From positions 124,001-188,000 of the forward strand of contig CAWGCC010000021.1 in assembly GCA_963820965.1 (NCBI GenBank): a DNA stretch of 64,000 bases, read 5' to 3'. Every line of letters begins with the position of its first letter. Position 1 is the stretch's first letter. This stretch comes from DATEDA01 sp963820965 (GTDB lineage: Bacteria; Pseudomonadota; Gammaproteobacteria; Burkholderiales; SG8-39). The notes beneath the pieces are model-generated. The model saw nothing but the letters and a program-made list of their open reading frames with translations. It did no database searches and was not told the DNA's origin. Shown piece after piece: positions 63,616-64,000 of this stretch. Both the position numbers and the translations under genes were made by a program.

Positions 63616-64000
63616 ATGCGGAAGCCACTCGCACTCCTGCTTCTCGTCGCACTCCTCGGTGTGACGGCAGCGTGCGGCAGTGACGACGACGAGGCGACGC
63701 AAGAGCCCGCGGCCACCGACGTGGCGACCGACACGGCCGCGGCCGCCGACGAGCCCGAGCCGTGCGCCAAGGACGAGCTCGAGACCGTCGTCGACGGCTC
63801 GCTCTCGATCGGCGCCGACAACCCGTCGTTCCCGCCGTGGTTCCAGGACGCCGAGGGCGCCCCGTGGGATCCCACCGGCCCGCCGACCGACCAGGGCTAC
63901 GAGGCCGCCGTGACCGCAGCCGTCGTCGAGCAGATGGGGCTCAGCCCGGACGAGGTTCGCTGGGTCGTTGTGCCGTTCAACAACTCGTTCAAGCCGGGCC
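63616..64000 (+). CDS. Solute-binding lipoprotein of an ABC transporter (3' end off window)
   Basis: ATG 63616: signal RKPLALLLLVALLGVTAACGSDDD with lipobox TAAC, a 30-residue Asp/Glu/Ala/Thr linker, then ELETVVDGSLSIGADNPSFPPWFQD and GYEAAVTAAVVEQMGLSPDEVRWVVVPFNNSFKPG, the start of a polar amino-acid-binding (SBP_bac_3) domain. At least two thirds of the protein is beyond the window. The 230 nt before it hold no confident gene. Confidence 0.85.
   Translation, partial: MRKPLALLLLVALLGVTAACGSDDDEATQEPAATDVATDTAAAADEPEPCAKDELETVVDGSLSIGADNPSFPPWFQDAEGAPWDPTGPPTDQGYEAAVTAAVVEQMGLSPDEVRWVVVPFNNSFKPG

Noticed and set aside
63378..63875. Minus-strand 165-codon frame upstream of the carboxypeptidase
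   Set aside because: Covers the promoter and signal-peptide region of the solute-binding lipoprotein; Ser/Ala-rich first half is a shadow, and the last 60 codons match nothing I know.

Overview
The window looks like two unrelated high-GC genomes joined near position 28,200. Left part (about 1-28,200): a minus-strand division and cell-wall (dcw) cluster, then surface-polysaccharide genes, then proteins with the Pro-Asn-Pro-Phe-Asn-Pro type C-terminal domain typical of Eisenbacteria/Latescibacteria/Gemmatimonadota-like (FCB-related) bacteria. Right part (about 28,200-64,000): an actinobacterium, most likely class Thermoleophilia (Gaiellales/Solirubrobacterales-like), judged from a SARP (BTAD) regulator, TolB-like and cupin genes, a ScyD-like protein, FCD-type GntR regulator, CoA-transferase pair and leaderless-looking promoters. 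The taxonomic assignments are inference.

Left part. mraZ-rsmH-ftsL-ftsI-murE-murF-mraY are all on the minus strand in canonical order with 4-nt ATGA overlaps. From 8.3 to 25 kb follow genes for a surface glycan: two methyltransferases (one a fragment), a GT39-like membrane transferase, a GT4 transferase, a flippase, a FemAB/GNAT-like protein, a DegT aminotransferase, a CapD-like nucleotide-sugar dehydratase, a WcaJ-like initiating sugar transferase, a rhamnosyltransferase-like GT2, a DPM1-like GT2 and a YfhO-like protein. A secreted propeller protein and a beta-helix protein with an internal ~980-bp duplication complete it. Almost every gene here, including essential ones, carries single-base frameshifts, so these are best read as consensus errors rather than decay.

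Right part. 28.2-32.6 kb: a TolB-like fragment, a haloperoxidase remnant, a secreted cupin and a ~1,020-residue regulator that joins a SARP DNA-binding module, one membrane span, a beta-propeller and a periplasmic ligand-binding domain. Two copies of a 68-bp element containing SARP-style heptamers on an 11-bp period lie in front of these genes. 32.6-44.7 kb: an aromatic-catabolism cluster (P450, flavin reductase, HpaE-like dehydrogenase, SDR, acetoacetate-decarboxylase-like, HpaB-like monooxygenase, VOC extradiol dioxygenase, CMD protein, two FAH-family hydrolases, an FCD GntR regulator, an MFS exporter) with a perfect 20-bp palindrome at the regulator's own promoter. 44.7-50.8 kb: VOC, methyltransferase, MarC-like, toroid, papain-like protease, CoA-transferase A/B and DUF1801 genes. 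50.9-64 kb: a multi-PAS histidine kinase divergent from sixA, cspA, infA, hlyIII, ScyD-like, MFS, tandem paralogous lipoproteins, a secreted M14 carboxypeptidase and the start of a solute-binding lipoprotein. No tRNA, rRNA, CRISPR array or recognisable insertion sequence was seen.
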